From Pseudonocardia ammonioxydans (GTDB taxonomy: Bacteria; Actinomycetota; Actinomycetes; Mycobacteriales; Pseudonocardiaceae): a stretch of DNA of 64,000 nucleotides. The position numbers were made by a program, and so were the translations under genes. The stretch lies in assembly GCF_900115005.1 (NCBI RefSeq), contig NZ_FOUY01000012.1, forward strand, positions 98,290 through 162,289, in the 5' to 3' direction. A model generated the notes under the pieces. The model did no database searches, was not told the DNA's origin, and saw only the letters and a list, made by a program, of their open reading frames with translations. Of this stretch, positions 61,326 through 64,000 are shown piece by piece. Positions within the stretch are counted from its first letter, which is position 1, and each line of letters opens with the position of its first letter.

Positions 61326-61430
61326 GTGATCACCTGTTTCACCGGTGATGATCACGACCGGTCACCGATGCGTCGCACCCGGTCACCGTGTCCTCCGTCC
61401 CACCTGTGTTCTACAGCGCGTAAAACGCGC
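61326..61430. promoter_or_regulatory. Upstream region of the small gene at 61530 with two inverted repeats
   Basis: GTGATCA and TGATCAC arms at 61326-61332 and 61349-61355, enclosing CACCGGTG, and GCGCGT-AAA-ACGCGC at 61416-61430. This is the most A/T-rich part of the area and looks like a regulated promoter region. Confidence 0.4.
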
Positions 61431-61529
61431 CGATCCCGGGTACAACGGATTGGCAACAACTCGACACCGATCATCCACACCGATCTCGATGCCAGGCCCG
61501 TACCCGACACGTTCAACGGAGAACGTCGC

Positions 61530-61775
61530 ATGACCGCAGAGCTGAGCCACCCCCTCGAGGGTGCGCCGGTGGCCGCCGCCGGACCCCGCGCCCCGGAGCC
61601 GGAGCGCACGGCCGTCGACCACCTGCTCGACTCCCTCGACGACCTCGTCCGCCGCCACCGCGCGCTCGCCGCGCACGACGGCGGCTGTGCCGGCCTGCAC
61701 GCAGAGCTGATCGCCGCCGAGCTCGACCAGCAGATCGCGGTCCTGCGCACGGTCCCCCGCCAGCCCCGGAGCTGA
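61530..61775 (+). CDS. Small hypothetical protein
   Basis: 81 aa. Disordered first third, then a helix pair HLLDSLDDLVRRHRALAAHDGGCAGLHAELIAAELDQQIAVLR. ATG with CGGAGAAC upstream. No family recognised. Confidence 0.65.
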   Translation: MTAELSHPLEGAPVAAAGPRAPEPERTAVDHLLDSLDDLVRRHRALAAHDGGCAGLHAELIAAELDQQIAVLRTVPRQPRS

Positions 61776-61838
61776 GTCCGGAGCGGGTTAGTGCCCCGTC
61801 AGGAAACGTCCAGCACCGAACTCGGCGGCCCAACTGCC

Positions 61839-61904
61839 CGCTCGCGGCGTTGCCGGACAGGCCGAGTACCTCCGGTACTGGGCCTGCCCGGCGCCTTGCG
61901 AGCG
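61839..61904. repeat. Long imperfect hairpin (about 30-bp stem, 3-nt loop)
   Basis: Left arm 61839-61870 begins CGCTCGCGGCGTTGCCGG and ends GAGTACC; right arm 61874-61904 begins GGTACTGGGCCTG and ends TTGCGAGCG; loop TCC. The inner 13 bp pair with one mismatch. It looks like a dispersed palindromic element rather than a simple terminator. Confidence 0.75.
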
Positions 61905-61952
61905 AACACCTGGATCCACCGATTCCGATGCCGACGTTCCCCGACGAAGCAC

Positions 61953-61958
61953 TAGGCT
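61953..61958 (+). promoter_or_regulatory. -10 element TAGGCT of the enoyl-CoA hydratase gene
   Basis: TAGGCT ends seven bases before the GTG at 61966; no ribosome binding site, so leaderless. Confidence 0.6.
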
Positions 61959-61965
61959 CCCCGTC

Positions 61966-62760
61966 GTGGCTGAGCACGCTGACGCGCCCGGTACCGAACT
62001 CGTCCACCTGGAGCTCGACGCCGGCGTCGCGACGATCACCCTGGACTCCCCCCGCAACCGCAACGCGCTGTCCGCGCAGCTGCGCCGGGAGCTGATCGCA
62101 CACCTGGACACCGCGATCGCCGACGACGCGGTGCGGGTGATCGTCCTGACCCACACCGGCAGCGTGTTCTGCGCCGGGATGGACCTCAAGGAGTCGAAGG
62201 GCGCCGACGCGAAGCAGCAGGGCGTCACCGAGGTCCCGCGGATCCTCACCACGCTGTGGGACTCGCCCAAGCCGGTCGTGGCGCGCCTGGCCGGACCCGC
62301 CCGCGCCGGCGGGGTCGGGATGGTCGCCGCGTGCGACATCGCCGTCGCCGCCCGGGACGCCACGTTCGCGTTCTCCGAGGTCCGGATCGGGGTGGTCCCC
62401 GCGGTGATCTCGGTTACGGTGCTGCCGCGGCTGTCCGCCCGGGCCGCGCACGAGCTGTTCCTGACCGGCGAGACGTTCGACGCCCGCCGCGCCGTGGAGA
62501 TCGGTCTGATCAACAGCGCGGTCCCCGCCGACGACCTCGACGACGAGGTCGCCCGCTACACCGCGATGCTGTGCCGCGGCGCGCCCGGGGCGCTGGCCGG
62601 GGCCAAGGAGATGCTGCGCCGCGAGCGCCCGGCGACGATGGCCGCGGACTTCGCGGCGATGAACGAGCTGTCGGCGTCGTTCTTCGCCTCCGACGAGGGC
62701 CAGGAGGGCATCCGGGCGTTCGCCGAGAAGCGCCCGCCGCGGTGGGCCGCCGGCTCCTGA
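61966..62760 (+). CDS. Enoyl-CoA hydratase/isomerase family protein
   Basis: 264 aa. Crotonase fold: LDSPRNRNALSAQLRREL, VLTHTGSVFCAGMDLKES (oxyanion loop), RLAGPARAGGVGMVAACDIAVAARDATFAFSEVRIGVVPAVIS. The residue at the second oxyanion site and the catalytic Glu region (EVRIGVVPA) are close to true hydratases, although the exact CoA substrate is not readable. GTG start, leaderless. Confidence 0.9.
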   Translation: MAEHADAPGTELVHLELDAGVATITLDSPRNRNALSAQLRRELIAHLDTAIADDAVRVIVLTHTGSVFCAGMDLKESKGADAKQQGVTEVPRILTTLWDSPKPVVARLAGPARAGGVGMVAACDIAVAARDATFAFSEVRIGVVPAVISVTVLPRLSARAAHELFLTGETFDARRAVEIGLINSAVPADDLDDEVARYTAMLCRGAPGALAGAKEMLRRERPATMAADFAAMNELSASFFASDEGQEGIRAFAEKRPPRWAAGS

Positions 62761-62805
62761 GCCGCCCGTCGCACGCGGTGCGCGGCACCGGCCCGCTCGG
62801 CTGCC

Positions 62806-62811
62806 TACGCT
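62806..62811 (+). promoter_or_regulatory. -10 element TACGCT of the sirtuin gene
   Basis: TACGCT ends seven bases before the ATG at 62819. The intervening GGGGGA is G-rich but sits one base from the ATG, too close for a ribosome binding site. Confidence 0.55.
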
Positions 62812-62818
62812 GGGGGAC

Positions 62819-63673
62819 ATGACGCTCTCCGCGGTCGGCGCCACCACGGACCCGGCTGCCGCACAGGACGTCCTGGCCGGACGCCGGCTGGTCGTCCTCA
62901 CCGGGGCCGGCCTGTCGACCGACTCCGGGATCCCCGACTACCGGGGGCCGGGCTCCCGCCCGCGCAACCCGATGACCTACTCCGAGTTCGTCTCCGGCGA
63001 GCCCGCGCAGCGCCGCTACTGGGCACGCAGCCACGTCGGCTGGGCCCGGATGCGTCGCGCCGACCCCAACCCGGGGCACCGGGCACTCGCCGCGCTGGAG
63101 GCGGCCGGGGTGGTCGAGAGCCTCATCACCCAGAACGTCGACGGCCTGCACGGGGCCGCGGGACACCGCACGGTGATCGACCTGCACGGGCGCATCGACG
63201 AGGTCGTCTGCCTGGACTGCCGGCAGGTCACCGCGCGGGCGCAGCTGCAGCAGCGCCTGACGGCGCTGAACCCGGGGTTCACCGAGGTCCACAGCGCCGA
63301 GGTCGAGACCGCCCCGGACGGCGACGCCGCCGTGGAGATCACCGACGGCTTCCGCGTCGCCCCCTGCGCGGCCTGCGGCGGCGTGCTCAAACCGCACGTC
63401 GTGTTCTTCGGCGAGAACGTGCCCCGGGACCGGGTCGCGCACTGCCACGCGACGGTCGCCGCGCTGACCCCGCAGGACGGGGCGCTGCTCGTCGCCGGCT
63501 CCTCGCTGACGGTCATGTCGGGGCTGCGGTTCGTCCGCGCCGCCCACCGGGCCGGGGTGCCGGTGGTGATCGTGAACCGCGGGCCCACCCGGGGCGACGA
63601 GCTGGCCGAGGTCCGGGTCGACGCCGGCTGCTCCGAGGTGCTGGGCGCGCTGGCAGCCCGACCCCGCCCCTGA
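62819..63673 (+). CDS. Sir2-family NAD-dependent protein deacetylase/deacylase
   Basis: 284 aa. NAD site GAGLSTDSGIPDYRG, TQNVDGLH, catalytic His in LHGR, four zinc cysteines CLDC...CAACGG, and LLVAGSSLTVMSG and VIVNRGPTR at the C-terminal NAD site. Class II-like sirtuin. Removes acyl groups from lysines. Next to an acyl-CoA enzyme. Confidence 0.93.
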   Translation: MTLSAVGATTDPAAAQDVLAGRRLVVLTGAGLSTDSGIPDYRGPGSRPRNPMTYSEFVSGEPAQRRYWARSHVGWARMRRADPNPGHRALAALEAAGVVESLITQNVDGLHGAAGHRTVIDLHGRIDEVVCLDCRQVTARAQLQQRLTALNPGFTEVHSAEVETAPDGDAAVEITDGFRVAPCAACGGVLKPHVVFFGENVPRDRVAHCHATVAALTPQDGALLVAGSSLTVMSGLRFVRAAHRAGVPVVIVNRGPTRGDELAEVRVDAGCSEVLGALAARPRP

Positions 63674-63702
63674 GCCCGCGCGCCGGCTACCGGCGGGGCT
63701 CG
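63671..63702. terminator. Imperfect stem-loop between convergent genes
   Basis: GAGCCCGCGCGCCGG and CCGGCGGGGCTC pair with a small bulge. It starts at the sirtuin stop and contains the stop codon of the small membrane protein on the other strand. Confidence 0.35.
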
Positions 63703-63878
63703 TCGAACCGCTGGGTGGCCCGGTCGATCCCGGTCGCCAGCAGCGCGACCAGCGGCACCACCACCACGATCACGAACACCACCTGGAACAGGAACGGGAG
63801 CTGGGTCAGCCACAGCTCGACCGCGTCCCACGCGTTGATGATCGTGCGCACACTCCACACGGTATCGCCCGACGGCAC
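63687..63878 (-). CDS. Small single-pass membrane protein
   Basis: 63 aa at most. One hydrophobic segment (FQVVFVIVVVVPLVALLATGI) preceded by an aromatic amphipathic part and followed by RATQRFDEPRR. GTG at 63878; internal GTGs at 63860 and 63853 are plausible starts. Typical small actinobacterial membrane protein; role unknown. Confidence 0.6.
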   Translation of the reverse strand: MPSGDTVWSVRTIINAWDAVELWLTQLPFLFQVVFVIVVVVPLVALLATGIDRATQRFDEPRR

Positions 63879-63882
63879 ACGT

Positions 63883-63888
63883 TAGGTT
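63883..63888 (+). promoter_or_regulatory. -10 element TAGGTT of the dehydrogenase gene
   Basis: TAGGTT ends seven bases before the ATG at 63896, leaderless geometry. Confidence 0.6.
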
Positions 63889-63895
63889 CGGACCC

Positions 63896-64000
63896 ATGTT
63901 CGCTGTGTACGCGAAGGAGCCCAACGCCGACGCTCCGCTCGAGTCCCTCGTCGTGGGCGAGCGCCCCGACCCCACCGAGACCGGGGTACCGGAGGGCTGG
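63896..64000 (+). CDS. N-terminus of a zinc-binding (MDR-type) dehydrogenase (partial)
   Basis: 35 codons before the window ends: MFAVYAKEPNADAPLESLVV, then GERPDPTETGVPEGW. This start is typical of medium-chain zinc-binding dehydrogenases or quinone reductases of actinobacteria. The zinc and NAD(P) motifs lie outside the window. Confidence 0.6.
   Translation, partial: MFAVYAKEPNADAPLESLVVGERPDPTETGVPEGW

Overview
The window is high-GC actinobacterial chromosome. Gene content and codon use point to the Pseudonocardiaceae, probably Pseudonocardia or a close relative (inferred from family content and layout, not from a search). The middle part, roughly 16.7-57 kb, is ordinary housekeeping DNA. 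Its order broadly follows the dnaG / dgt / glyS / arsR-zur / uppS / recO / era / ybeY / phoH / rsmE / dnaJ / hrcA / hemW / sulfite reductase-cysH region of mycobacteria. Start and stop codons often overlap as ATGA or GTGA. Several genes without a convincing Shine-Dalgarno (SD) carry a TAnnnT-like -10 hexamer 6-7 nt before the start codon, which suggests leaderless transcripts.

Layout. 0-3.3 kb: end of a sensor kinase, then a three-gene operon (VTC-type polyphosphate polymerase, DUF4956 membrane protein, CotH-like secreted kinase). 3.5-10.9 kb: an accessory unit with a two-component system, a membrane-bound NRPS of the Pls/PosA type whose adenylation domain is degenerate and lacks its C-terminal subdomain, and an Fe(II)/2-oxoglutarate dioxygenase. 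11-16.5 kb: alpha/beta hydrolase, DUF218 membrane protein, an orphan ABC ATPase with a GntR regulator and a strong palindromic operator, a frameshifted small lipoprotein gene, and an Ltp-repeat membrane protein. 16.7-31 kb: tRNA-Asn, tam, dnaG, EamA transporter, AhpD-like protein, secreted HNH protein, dgt, DUF218 protein, XdhC-like protein, two CNNM/CBS proteins, glyS. 31-36.7 kb: an AbiEi/DUF559-like gene framed by a short-repeat family, ABM protein, the ArsR-Zur zinc pair, and a class V aminotransferase gene broken by one frameshift and preceded by a SAM-IV-type riboswitch. 36.7-48.6 kb: uppS-recO-era-lhgO-CNNM-ybeY-phoH and rsmE-dnaJ-hrcA, all on the minus strand.

48.7-61 kb holds hemW and a sulfur assimilation block: a short leader peptide ORF, sulfite reductase, a small zinc-ribbon protein, APS reductase (cysH), ATP sulfurylase (cysD, cysN), a TauE/SafE exporter, and an FAD/NAD(P)-binding protein with its own RRHVDLCR leader peptide. 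The two leader peptides and the SAM riboswitch suggest that sulfur status (cysteine and SAM) controls at least three transcripts here. 61.5-64 kb: a small protein, a long imperfect hairpin, enoyl-CoA hydratase, sirtuin, a small membrane protein and the start of a zinc-binding dehydrogenase.

The most unusual items are the degenerate Pls-like synthetase with tandem carrier domains and its dioxygenase, the SAM riboswitch over a broken gene, the second sulfur leader peptide overlapping an uncharacterised flavoprotein gene, and several short repeat families. No IS element, prophage or CRISPR array was seen.
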